From Roseiarcus sp963784805 (lineage in GTDB: Bacteria > Pseudomonadota > Alphaproteobacteria > Rhizobiales > Beijerinckiaceae), in assembly GCA_963784805.1 (NCBI GenBank), contig CAWASR010000008.1, forward strand, positions 558,001 through 622,000: a stretch of DNA of 64,000 bases, written 5' to 3'. How positions within the stretch are numbered: position 1 is the stretch's first letter; each line of letters starts with the position of its first letter. A program made the translations under genes and the position numbers. The notes under the pieces are model-generated. The model saw nothing but the letters and a program-made list of their open reading frames with translations, did no database searches and was not told where the DNA came from. Positions 18,133 through 26,225 of the stretch are shown in pieces.

Positions 18133-18164
18133 GGCCCTCCCGTTCATCCTGAAAGGCCCGCCCT

Positions 18165-18941
18165 GTGCCGAAATTCGCAGCAAACTTGTCGATGATGTTC
18201 ACCGAGCATCCGTTTCTCGACCGCTTTGACGCGGCCGCTGACGCCGGATTCGCAGCAGTCGAGTTTCTGTTCCCCTACGATCACGCGCCGGAGGCGATCG
18301 CCGAGCGGTTGAAGCGCAATCGTCTGACGCAGGCGCTGTTCAACTTGCCGCCCGGCCGCTGGGAGGACGGCGAGCGTGGCTTGGCGGCGCTGCCGGGCCG
18401 CTTCGAGGAGTTCAAGTCCGGTCTGGCGCGCGCGCTCGACTACGTCGCGGCGACTGGGGTCGGGCGCGTCCACATGATGGCCGGCAACGCCTCCCGCGGT
18501 GAGGTCGAGGCCGCGGCCAGCTACCGGCGCGCGATCTCATATGCGGCCCCGATCCTGGCCGAACGCGGCGTCGATCTGCTTCTGGAGCCGATCAACGCGC
18601 GCAACATGCCCGCCTATTTCCTTAATGATTTCGGCTATGCGCGCGATCTCATCGATCGCCTCGGCCTGCCTAGCGTCAAGCTGCAATTCGACGTCTACCA
18701 CCGGCAGATCCTGCACGGCGACGTGACGATGGCGTTCCGTGATCTGCAGCGCATCGTCGGCCACATCCAGGTCGCCTCCATCCCATCGCGCCATGAGCCC
18801 GACGGCGAGGAGCTCAACTACCCCTACCTGTTCGGCGAGTTCGATCGCCTCGGCTACGACGGCTATGTCGGCTGCGAATATAACCCGCGCGCGGAGACCG
18901 TCGCGGGACTCGCCTGGCACCAGCTCTACCGGAGAGTATAG
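18165..18941 (+). CDS. otnI: 2-oxo-tetronate isomerase (hydroxypyruvate isomerase family)
   Basis: 258 residues, xylose-isomerase-like TIM barrel. Hallmarks are MFTEHPFLDRFDAAADAGF near the N terminus, HMMAGN, the catalytic-glutamate strand LLLEPINARNMPAYFL, KLQFDVYHRQI and the conserved SRHEPDGEELNY. In the tetronate route it converts 2-oxo-tetronate to 3-oxo-tetronate. The start is a GTG at 18165, chosen because it gives the expected N terminus and has AAAGG upstream. It is 2 bp from the next gene. Confidence 0.85.
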   Translation: MPKFAANLSMMFTEHPFLDRFDAAADAGFAAVEFLFPYDHAPEAIAERLKRNRLTQALFNLPPGRWEDGERGLAALPGRFEEFKSGLARALDYVAATGVGRVHMMAGNASRGEVEAAASYRRAISYAAPILAERGVDLLLEPINARNMPAYFLNDFGYARDLIDRLGLPSVKLQFDVYHRQILHGDVTMAFRDLQRIVGHIQVASIPSRHEPDGEELNYPYLFGEFDRLGYDGYVGCEYNPRAETVAGLAWHQLYRRV

Positions 18942-18942
18942 C

Positions 18943-20205
18943 ATGCCTCTCCTTTTGGGCGCAGTCGCCGACGATTACACAGGCGCCTCCGACCTCGCGA
19001 ACACACTTAATCGCAACGGGCTCTCCACCATTCAAACCATTGGCGTTCCTGCGGCCGGCTTCGAAGGCGACGACGTGGACGCCATGGTCGTGGCGCTGAA
19101 GATTCGTTCGATCGAGGCCGCGCGAGCGGTCGAGGCGGCGACGGCCGCCTATGACTGGCTCTTGGCGCGCGGGACCCGCCACGTGATCTACAAGATCTGC
19201 TCCACTTTCGACTCGACCGACGCCGGCAATATCGGGCCCGTCGCCGATGCGCTGCGAGCGCGGGCGGGCGCGAGTTGCGCGCTGGTGACGCCCGCTTTTC
19301 CGGAGACCGGGCGGACCGTCTATCTCGGGTATCTGTTCGTCGGGCCGGTCCCTCTGCATGAGAGTCCGTTGAAGGACCACCCGCTCAATCCGATGCACGA
19401 CTCCAACCTCGTGCGCGTGCTGCAGCGTCAGTCCACGGCTCCGGTCGGCCTCATTGATCTGCCAACCGTCGCGCAAGGAAGCGAGGCGATCGCTTGCCGG
19501 CTGGCCGAGCTCGGAGCGCAGGGCTGCGGCGCGGCAATTGTCGACGCCGTGTTCGAGCGCGATCTCGAGGCGATTGGCGAAGCGGCCGCACGAGGACCTG
19601 TCTCTGTCGGCGCCTCGGGCCTCGGGCTCGGGCTGGCCCGCGCCCTCGCGCGCGGCGAAAGGTCGGGCGGCGCCCCGCTCGGCCCGGTCGGCGGAGGCGC
19701 GGCGGTCCTGGCCGGTTCCTGCTCGCGCGCGACGCTCGAACAGGTCTCCGCGGCGGAGACCAACATCCCAGCGCTGCGCCTTTCTCCGCAAAGCCTGATC
19801 GAGGACGGTCGCGAGATCGCCCGGGCGCTTGCCTGGGCGCAGGATCGCCTCGCCGCGGGTCCGGTTGTCATCGCCTCCAGCGCGGAGCCTGAGCAGGTCG
19901 CCGCTCTGCAGGCGCGTTGCGGCCGGGAGACCTCGGGCCGCGCCATCGAACGTGCGCTCGCCGAGATCGCGGTCGGCCTCGTTGCGCTCGGCGTGCGGCG
20001 GCTCGTCGTGGCGGGAGGCGAGACGTCCGGCGCGGTGGTCGACCAACTCGGCGTCGCCGCGTTCCGATTGGGACCCGAAATCGCACCCGGCGTGCCGCTG
20101 ATGCGCACCGTCGCGCGCCAGGGGGGCGAGCTGCAGATGGCCCTGAAATCCGGCAACTTCGGCGGACGGGACTTCTTCGCCCGCGCGCTGGCCATGACGC
20201 GGTGA
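18943..20205 (+). CDS. otnK: 3-oxo-tetronate 4-kinase (DUF1537 family)
   Basis: 420 residues starting at the ATG at 18943 (MPLLLGAVADDYTGASDLAN); the open frame extends upstream into otnI but that part is spurious. The N-terminal ADDYTGASD, KICSTFDSTDAGNIGP, ALVTPAFPETGRTVYLGYLF and PLKDHPLNPM motifs are standard for DUF1537 sugar-acid kinases, and the C-terminal half has the ATP-site VAGGETSGAVVDQL and LKSGNFGG. It phosphorylates 3-oxo-tetronate at C4 with ATP. Two bases separate it from the isomerase stop. 3-oxo-isoapionate kinase is in the same family and is the main alternative. Confidence 0.87.
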   Translation: MPLLLGAVADDYTGASDLANTLNRNGLSTIQTIGVPAAGFEGDDVDAMVVALKIRSIEAARAVEAATAAYDWLLARGTRHVIYKICSTFDSTDAGNIGPVADALRARAGASCALVTPAFPETGRTVYLGYLFVGPVPLHESPLKDHPLNPMHDSNLVRVLQRQSTAPVGLIDLPTVAQGSEAIACRLAELGAQGCGAAIVDAVFERDLEAIGEAAARGPVSVGASGLGLGLARALARGERSGGAPLGPVGGGAAVLAGSCSRATLEQVSAAETNIPALRLSPQSLIEDGREIARALAWAQDRLAAGPVVIASSAEPEQVAALQARCGRETSGRAIERALAEIAVGLVALGVRRLVVAGGETSGAVVDQLGVAAFRLGPEIAPGVPLMRTVARQGGELQMALKSGNFGGRDFFARALAMTR

Positions 20206-20215
20206 GGAGGGGACG

Positions 20216-20858
20216 ATGGGCGAGGAGACAAGCGCGCGCGACGAGATCTGCGAGGTCGGCCTTTCCCTGTTCTCGCGAGGCCTTACCTTCGGTTCGACCG
20301 GAAACATCAGCGTGCGTCTTTCCAACGGAAGCTGGCTGATGACGCCGACCAACGCTTCGCTGGGCCGGCTCGATCCGACAACCCTGTCGAGATTCGACCA
20401 CGACGGTCGCTTCGTCTCCGGCGGAAAGCCGACCAAGGAAGCGTTCCTTCACTTCTGCATGTATGGCCAGCGGTCCGACGCGCGCGCGGTTGTGCATCTG
20501 CATTCGACACATTCGGTCGCGGTGAGCCTGCTCGCCGACGTCGATCCCCGCGACGCGCTGCCGCCGCTCACCGCCTATTTCGTGATGCGCGTTGGGCGCC
20601 TGCCTCTTGCACCCTATTTTCCGCCCGGCGACGAAGCCCTCGCCCGGGCGGTCGAGACTTCTTGCGGGAGAGCACCATGCCGTGCTGCTCGCCAATCATG
20701 GCCCCGTCGTCGCGGGCACATCGCTCGAGAACGCCCAATATGCGACCGAAGAGCTCGAGGAGACGGCCAAGCTGTTCCTGATGCTGCGCGGCCATAAGAT
20801 CAGGCCGCTGACGCCAACCGAGGCGGACGCTTTGCGAGAGCGTTACAACCTTCGCTGA
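20216..20858 (+). pseudogene. otnC: 3-oxo-tetronate 4-phosphate decarboxylase, one-base frameshift
   Basis: Class II aldolase/adducin fold. The first frame gives FGSTGNISVRLSNGSWLMTP, ASLGRLDPTTLS, the substrate-site GKPTKEAFLHF and the zinc-binding VVHLHSTHS, up to RAVET. An extra base at about 20659-20662 then throws the frame; the next frame continues LAGEHHAVLLANHGPVV and ends NLR at 20858. Removing one T from ACTTCTT restores an uninterrupted protein of about 213 residues. As written, the frame runs on to 20797 with an unrelated tail and lacks the last zinc-ligand region. OtnC yields dihydroxyacetone phosphate and CO2, so the pathway would stall here if the break is real. Confidence 0.83.
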
Positions 20859-21641
20859 ATGGTCCGCGGCTTTGCGAAACTGGACGGCCGGTCGGCGTGG
20901 TCACGCGTGCGATGAAGGCGCTGGCGGCTCCCGTACCAATGGAGATGCGGGCTCGCTATATCGCCCGCAATCGTGGACGCCTGCCGCGCGGCCCCGATCG
21001 CGTGCCCCCACTCCTGTGGCAACTCGCCGGGACACGGAAACTGCGGCAACTCATGCATGGATACCAGTGCTGGCGGCCGCCTGATGGCCGACCCTACGCC
21101 GTCTGGCCGCCGGCGGGACAGGTCGCGGCGACAATGGGCCTGACAGTCCTCGCGGCGGCGGGCATGGCGATGTGGGAACTTCTCGCGGCGGTCGTTGGCT
21201 CAAGCATCATGGCGCAATGTACCCGCCGCGAATGCCGGGATTAACCAGGGATCGACGGCGAGGCACGAATTGACCCCTTTGACGCGAGGCAGCAGAGATT
21301 GCCGGTTCGGTCGAATTCGCCGGCCGTCGCCGCTCTCTCGGTGCGGGTGACACGAAGAATTCGATTGGCTTCTCAAGGCGACATTCCTGCCCGCACCAAT
21401 GCATAAGCATCTCATATTGCTACTTCATCGCAATCCTGTCCGGCCCACCAGCGTCCCGGCGCCGTCGCGCATTGCAGGAAAATTCCGACGCACAGACTTG
21501 CGAGGCCAATGAGAATCTCTCCCGGCGCGCAAGCGGCGGGCGGCCAACGGGCCCCCCGGGAATTTGTCTTCGACCCGATTTCCTTGCAATGCTGCCAGTC
21601 GCGTTGCGAATCAGAGCGAAGGCGCGAGGCAGGGAAAGAGC
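20859..21641. other. Non-coding or undetermined stretch
   Basis: About 780 bp between the tetronate operon and a small membrane-protein gene. A GTG-initiated frame at 20897-21244 (115 codons) has a hydrophobic segment near its end but no family I recognise and no clear ribosome-binding site. The minus strand around 21200-21410 encodes short segments such as PWLIPAFAAGTL that resemble translated interspersed repeats. Nothing here is annotated as a gene with confidence. Confidence 0.4.
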
Positions 21642-21917
21642 ATGCATCTGTCGGACCGGGGGTTGATTGTCATTTTGGTCGTCGGGCTGATCGCCGGATG
21701 GTTGGCGGGCAAGGTTGTGCGGGGCAACGGGTTCGGCCTGGTCGGCGACGCGGCCGTCGGCATCGTCGGCGCGCTGATCGGCGACTGGCTCTTGCACCGC
21801 GTCGGCGTTCATTTCAGTTCCGGAATCACCGGCCTTGTCATCAACGCCACAATCGGGGCGATCGTACTGCTGCTGATTTTGCGGATTGTCGGCGCGAGCG
21901 GATGGGGCGGTCGCTAG
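21642..21917 (+). CDS. GlsB/YeaQ/YmgE family stress membrane protein
   Basis: 91 residues with three hydrophobic helices and the Gly-rich family pattern: GLIAGWLAGKVVRGNGFGLV, GIVGALIGDWLL and NATIGAIVLLLILRIV. Members are called transglycosylase-associated proteins and are linked to stress response, but their mechanism is not known. The ATG at 21642 is preceded by AGGGAAAGAG. A paralogue with the same MHLS start lies at 54807-55106. Single gene, no operon partner. Confidence 0.88.
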   Translation: MHLSDRGLIVILVVGLIAGWLAGKVVRGNGFGLVGDAAVGIVGALIGDWLLHRVGVHFSSGITGLVINATIGAIVLLLILRIVGASGWGGR

Positions 21918-22295
21918 TCGAGTCGTCGCGTCGGCCATTGGAACCGCGACCGAACGGGACGCCGGCTCGAAACGTCATCCGGTCCCGCCGAAACGGATCT
22001 CGATTTGTCGTTCAAATAACTCAGAAAACGTGCTATTCCGATTCGGGTTGGTCGAATTGGACGACGCTCATGTTTTCGCGCTTGTGGAACGCGCAAGCGG
22101 GCGCGCGCGCCCTCCCCCGGAGGACCAGGGGGCCGGATTCGCGGCCGCGATCGTCCAATCGCTTGAAAAGGCTCGAAACGGCAGTGGGCGACTATTCCGC
22201 TAAGTCGGCGTCGATGGCGTGTCGGCGCCGCTTCCATATCGCTTCCGCGCCGTGTCCGCTTTGGGTCGGCGCCGCTAGCGCCTGGGGCCTGGGAA
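21918..22295. other. No gene seen
   Basis: About 380 bp between the small membrane-protein gene and the shikimate-dehydrogenase-like gene. Short open frames on both strands show no recognisable protein or ribosome-binding site. It probably contains the promoter of the downstream gene. Confidence 0.4.
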
Positions 22296-23153
22296 ATGCC
22301 GACGCCGCATAATTTTCTGAGCCGCCTGACCGGCTCGTTTGCGATGCCGGCGGCGGAGAACCCGACCGTCGCCATGATGGAGGCGGCCTACCGTCACCAC
22401 GGGCTCGACATTCGATACATCAACTGTGAAGTGCCTCCCGGGAAGCTCGGCGACGCCGTCAAAGGCGCTCGCGCAATGGGATGGATCGGATTCAACTGCT
22501 CGATCCCGCACAAGGTGGCGGTATTGGAGCACCTCGACGGCCTCGGCGAATCCTCGGCGATCATCGGCGCGGTCAATTGCGCGGTTCGCCGCGCCGGCAA
22601 GTTCATCGGCGAAAACACCGACGGCAAGGGCTTCCTGCAGTCGCTTGCTGAAATCGAACCCCCGGTCGGCAGGACGGTTGTGCTGTTCGGCGCCGGCGGC
22701 GCGGCGCGCGCGATCGGAGTCGAACTCGCTCTCGCGGGAGCGAAGCGCGTCATCGTCGTCAACCGCGACGAAGGGCGCGGGCGCTCGCTCGTCGACTTGC
22801 TCAATAGCAGGACGCCGGCGAAAGCCGAGTTGACGGTTTGGCGGGGCGATTACAAGGTCCCGGCGGAAGCCGAGATCGTGGTTAACGCCACTTCCATCGG
22901 GCTCTACCCGGAGGTCGATGCGCGGCTCGACCTCGACGTGGAGACATTGCGTGCGGGCGTCGTGGTCGCCGACGTGATTCCCAATCCGCCGCGTACGCGT
23001 CTCCTGCGCGACGCGCGAACGCGCGACTGCCGAACGCTCGACGGGCTCGGCATGTTGGTCAATCAGGGAGTCATCGGGTTGAGATACTGGACCGGAATCG
23101 ACGCCGACGGCTCCGTCATGCGCAAAACGCTCCAGACGCTCTTCACATCCTGA
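22296..23153 (+). CDS. Shikimate dehydrogenase-like NAD(P)-dependent oxidoreductase
   Basis: 285 residues with AroE architecture. The catalytic Lys is in NCSIPHKVAVLE (near residue 72) and the Asp in GENTDGKGF (near 107), then the Rossmann loop GAGGAARAIG, an arginine-bearing VNRDEGRGR and the C-terminal LGMLVNQGV. The usual shikimate carboxylate-binding Ser-x-Ser (as in HSLSP) is absent: the N terminus reads TGSFAMPAAENPTVAM. This makes housekeeping shikimate reduction doubtful; it may act on another polyol or hydroxy acid, in line with its place beside the erythritol locus. The start at 22296 is the only good fit. Confidence 0.78.
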   Translation: MPTPHNFLSRLTGSFAMPAAENPTVAMMEAAYRHHGLDIRYINCEVPPGKLGDAVKGARAMGWIGFNCSIPHKVAVLEHLDGLGESSAIIGAVNCAVRRAGKFIGENTDGKGFLQSLAEIEPPVGRTVVLFGAGGAARAIGVELALAGAKRVIVVNRDEGRGRSLVDLLNSRTPAKAELTVWRGDYKVPAEAEIVVNATSIGLYPEVDARLDLDVETLRAGVVVADVIPNPPRTRLLRDARTRDCRTLDGLGMLVNQGVIGLRYWTGIDADGSVMRKTLQTLFTS

Positions 23154-23262
23154 TTGGCCCGTCGCCGGACGCCATCGCGCGCAAGCGTAGCGACGGTCGT
23201 CAAGGACTATCAGAAGCAGGCTCCTGTCTGAGATTCTGCGCGTTGATGGTCGGGAGGCGCCT

Positions 23263-23697
23263 TCAAACCGGAATTTTTTTCGCGCCGGCGGCGATCCGCT
23301 TCGCGAAAGCCGATATGACCCTCCTCAGTCCTTGTTCTTCGATCAACGACGCCGCCTTCTCGGGTTCGACCCATTGGAAAAGCCGCTGCTCGGATTCCGG
23401 CCATGCCGCGCTTTGTCGACGCACGAGCAATGGAAAGACCTTCACTTCGCAGGCGACGTAAATGCCGCTCTCGTCGAGCAATTTCGGATAGGTGAAGAGG
23501 CCGATGGACTTCATCCCAATCTTTCCGCGCACGCCCGCTTCCTCAAAAGCTTCGCGCGCCGCCGATTTTGCTGGCTTCAGCCCCTTGATCGGCCAACCCT
23601 TCGGGATAATCCAGCGCTTGGTCTGTCGGGTCGTGACGAGGAGAATTTCGAGAGTGGCGAGTTGCGTGAAGCGATAGGGCAGGGCGGCATATTGCAC
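23263..23697 (-). CDS. NUDIX hydrolase
   Basis: 144 residues from a GTG at 23697; in-frame sequence upstream (RKPAKREVKPAV) may belong to the protein but has no clear start before a stop. The Nudix helix is in GWPIKGLKPAKSAAREAFEE followed by AGV; REAFEEAG provides the metal-binding glutamates, while the first conserved Glu of the box is Leu. The preceding WIIPKGWP is typical of the diphosphoinositol/dinucleotide-type alphaproteobacterial branch. It probably hydrolyses a nucleoside-diphosphate-X compound. Convergent with the AroE-like gene. Confidence 0.87.
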   Translation of the reverse strand: MQYAALPYRFTQLATLEILLVTTRQTKRWIIPKGWPIKGLKPAKSAAREAFEEAGVRGKIGMKSIGLFTYPKLLDESGIYVACEVKVFPLLVRRQSAAWPESEQRLFQWVEPEKAASLIEEQGLRRVISAFAKRIAAGAKKIPV

Positions 23698-23848
23698 TCG
23701 AACGGCTGGCTTGACCTCCCGCTTGGCCGGTTTGCGAGGAATGTCGCATCTCCTTCAAGTGGCCGCCGGCGCGTTTGGCTTCGGCGGCGAGGCTGTCATT
23801 CAGCTCGGTGAGCCGGGAGTCGCCCCAGCCCGGAGGGAACGCAGGAGC

Positions 23849-24634
23849 TTACGCCATCGCTCCCCTTGTTCGGCAATGGGAGGCGACCCGATCGACAATA
23901 TCGATATAATCCTCGGCCCGCCACGCCGCGCGCCCGATAAAGAGGCCGTCAATATTGGGCTGTTCGATGAGTTGACGACAATTGCCTGCGTTCACGCTGC
24001 CGCCATAAATCACATCGAGCGCCGCGCCGGCGATTTGCAACGTTTCGTCCTTGATCCGCCGATGCTGATGGTCGGCGAAGGCCGGGTCGGCGGGGGTTCC
24101 GCCCTCTCCAATTGACCAGACGGGCTCATAGGCGATCACGACCTGGGAAAGGCGATTGGCCGGGGTTCGCGAGAGAGCCATGCGGGTTTGGCGGGCGAGA
24201 ACCTCATCGGTGCGGCCCGCTTCGTACTCTTCGCGCGTGTCGCCGATGCAGACCAGAGCAACGAAGCCATGGTTGACCGCGGCTTCGGTCTTCTTCGCCA
24301 CCGTCTCGTCCGTCTCGCCAAAATTCATGCGCCGCTCGCTGTGCCCGATCTCGACCAGGCGGGCGCCCGCATCCTTGATCATCAAAGCGGAGATTTCGCC
24401 GGTCCAGGGGCCGGCGTGCGCCCAATGCATGTTTTGAGCGCCGATCATCACATCGCGTCCGGCGAGAATCGATGCGACCTCGGCGATAGCGGTGAACGGC
24501 GGAATGACAAAGAGCCGCGCCTGGACGCGCGCCGCGATCCCCGAATCCCTTACAGCCTCGGCGAAGGCGCGCGCTTCGGCCCGTGTCTTGTTCATCTTCC
24601 AGCTCGTGCCGATCCAGGGCGTCTTGGCCGTCAT
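23849..24634 (-). CDS. eryH: Triose-phosphate-isomerase homologue, D-3-tetrulose-4-phosphate isomerase
   Basis: 261 residues with all TIM catalytic elements: Lys in TSWKMNKT (residue 13), His in EIGHSERR (about 97), Glu in IAYEPVWSIG (about 170) and the phosphate loop IYGGSVNAGN. In Brucella, EryH (TpiA2) isomerises tetrulose 4-phosphate en route to D-erythrose 4-phosphate. The call over glycolytic TpiA rests on the neighbours: EryC-type and RpiB-type genes immediately upstream and EryD divergent. It is the last of three genes transcribed leftwards, 24 bp after eryC. Confidence 0.8.
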   Translation of the reverse strand: MTAKTPWIGTSWKMNKTRAEARAFAEAVRDSGIAARVQARLFVIPPFTAIAEVASILAGRDVMIGAQNMHWAHAGPWTGEISALMIKDAGARLVEIGHSERRMNFGETDETVAKKTEAAVNHGFVALVCIGDTREEYEAGRTDEVLARQTRMALSRTPANRLSQVVIAYEPVWSIGEGGTPADPAFADHQHRRIKDETLQIAGAALDVIYGGSVNAGNCRQLIEQPNIDGLFIGRAAWRAEDYIDIVDRVASHCRTRGAMA

Positions 24635-24658
24635 TTCCTCCTCCTCGGCGCGCGGGCT

Positions 24659-25594
24659 TCAGACGCCGCGGCCGACATCGACATAGGGCCGCCAGAAATC
24701 GACCAATTCGCGGGTCATGGGGATGACGCTGCGGTCTGACGGCTCGCGCTCGCGAAACGCAAGCTCCATGCAAAACTCATTATCGACGCCGCCGCCGGCC
24801 CGAACCGCCGCGAGCAGCTTGTCGGGAACGATCCGGCCGTCCCGATTGCGGTCAGCGGTGAACGGCCAATGCCCCCCCTTGTTCATCGAACTCTGCTTGA
24901 TGTGAATGATCGGGGAGCGTGCGGCGAAGGCTCTGGCCCAGGCGTAAGGGTCGGTGTCGGCGGGGTCGGCCGACATTACGTCGCCGTGGTCGATATCGAT
25001 CATTGGCTTGAGCGGCGTCGCCAGGGCCGCGGCGTCGAGAGCGTCCTGGAGCCGAGCCGCGCTTTCGATCGTGTGGCCGATTTCGCGGCCGACCGACATC
25101 GGCTCCCAGAATAGAAATTCGAGCCCGACTGAACTGGCGTGCTCCGCGACTTCCCGCCAGCAGTCGAGGGCCTGGTTCAGCCGCGCCGCGCGGCGTTGTT
25201 CATCGTCGTAGTCGCGGTAGGTCAGGATGGCGTACTGGGCGCCGATCGCGGGACAACCGAGGTCGCGGGCGATGTCAGCCAGGCGCTTGAACCAGTCGAC
25301 ATAGTGTCGGCGCACGTCCGCGTCCGGATGTCCGAAATGATTGAGCCGCCCGTAGGGGCCGGTCATCAGAGATGTGACCCGAACCCCGTGCACGCCGCAA
25401 CATCGCGCCATCTCCGCCGTCAATCGCAGTCTTGTCGTCAAGGGCCAATTCGGATCGATGAATTCATGCGTGAGTTGGATGTAGCCGACGCCGATTTCCT
25501 CCGCGATCGCGCCGATCAGATCGGAAGGCTCCGCGAACCGGTTGACCAGGGGATTGGTGTTGAGGGAAAGCCTGAACGACTTTGGTTTCGTCAT
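24659..25594 (-). CDS. eryC: Xylose-isomerase-superfamily protein, tetrulose-4-phosphate racemase-like
   Basis: 311 residues from the ATG at 25594 (MTKPKSFRLSLNTNPLVNRF), overlapping the rpiB-type stop by 4 bp. It is a TIM barrel of the AP-endonuclease-2 superfamily: YIQLTHEFIDPNWP, GVRVTSLMTGPYGRLNHFGH, the acidic strand LEFLFWEPMSVGREIGHT, PMIDIDHGDVM and IIHIKQSSMNKGG carry the probable metal ligands. Brucella EryC, in the same superfamily, racemises L- to D-3-tetrulose 4-phosphate. A 3-oxo-isoapionate decarboxylase would also be a member of this fold and would feed L-erythrulose to the same isomerases, so the alternative should be kept in mind. Confidence 0.7.
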   Translation of the reverse strand: MTKPKSFRLSLNTNPLVNRFAEPSDLIGAIAEEIGVGYIQLTHEFIDPNWPLTTRLRLTAEMARCCGVHGVRVTSLMTGPYGRLNHFGHPDADVRRHYVDWFKRLADIARDLGCPAIGAQYAILTYRDYDDEQRRAARLNQALDCWREVAEHASSVGLEFLFWEPMSVGREIGHTIESAARLQDALDAAALATPLKPMIDIDHGDVMSADPADTDPYAWARAFAARSPIIHIKQSSMNKGGHWPFTADRNRDGRIVPDKLLAAVRAGGGVDNEFCMELAFREREPSDRSVIPMTRELVDFWRPYVDVGRGV

Positions 25595-26049
25595 GGGAGA
25601 GAGCCGCTCCCGCGCCGCGCCGCGTCGAGCATGTCGATCGCCGCGACGTTGCCGGCCGAGGGACCGGCCGGATCGAACTCCGCCTCGAGCCAGGCATCGA
25701 CGATTGCTTTCGCGAGTTCCGGCCCGATCACTCGCGCGCCCATCGTGATGATCTGCGCGTTGTTCGATTTCGCGGCGCGGGAGGCGGAATAGGCGTCGTG
25801 AGTCAAGGCGGCGCGGATTCCCGGCACCTTGTTGGCCGATATGCAAACGCCAATGCCGGTGCCGCAAAAGAGAATGCCGCGTTCATGCTCGCCGGCCAGG
25901 ATCGCGCGGCCGACCTTGGCTGCGACCTCGGCATAGAAGCCAGGCTTGCTGAGATCCGCGACTTCAACGTCGGAACGCTCCGCCAAGTGCCCAGCGATCA
26001 CATCTAACAATGGCTTTCCTGCGCCGTCTGCGCCGAGCGCGACCTTCAT
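25591..26049 (-). CDS. eryI: RpiB-type isomerase, D-erythrose-4-phosphate isomerase
   Basis: 152 residues, normal for RpiB/LacAB proteins. MKVALGADGAGKPL has the Asp of the phosphate site, GILFCGTGIGVCISANKVPG the active-site Cys and anion hole, AALTHDAYSASRAAKSNNAQ the conserved His and Asn, and ITMGARVIGPELA the C-terminal motif. EryI of Brucella converts D-erythrulose 4-phosphate to D-erythrose 4-phosphate; the gene order with eryC and eryH supports that role over ribose-5-phosphate isomerisation. First gene of the leftward isomerase operon, divergent from eryD with 176 bp between them. Confidence 0.82.
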   Translation of the reverse strand: MKVALGADGAGKPLLDVIAGHLAERSDVEVADLSKPGFYAEVAAKVGRAILAGEHERGILFCGTGIGVCISANKVPGIRAALTHDAYSASRAAKSNNAQIITMGARVIGPELAKAIVDAWLEAEFDPAGPSAGNVAAIDMLDAARRGSGSLP

Positions 26050-26225
26050 TGTCTCCTCCTCGTCCAGGTCTCCCCCAATTTAGGCGTCCCCCGACCCCCG
26101 CTTCCAGATCGCTACGATTGTTCCGTCCCGAATTCATACGCAATCGCTCATGCCGGGGAGATTTGGCTGCAATCTCCTGGGGCCACGCGATCGCCTGCCA
26201 ACAGCCTTGACAAGATGGCGCCAAA

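Noticed and set aside
20897..21244. GTG-initiated 115-codon frame with a hydrophobic segment
   Set aside because: No recognisable family, no clear ribosome-binding site and unconvincing composition.
26207..26212. TTGACA as a -35 box for eryD
   Set aside because: It is too close to the ATG at 26226 and no -10 box follows at suitable spacing, unless the true start is further downstream.
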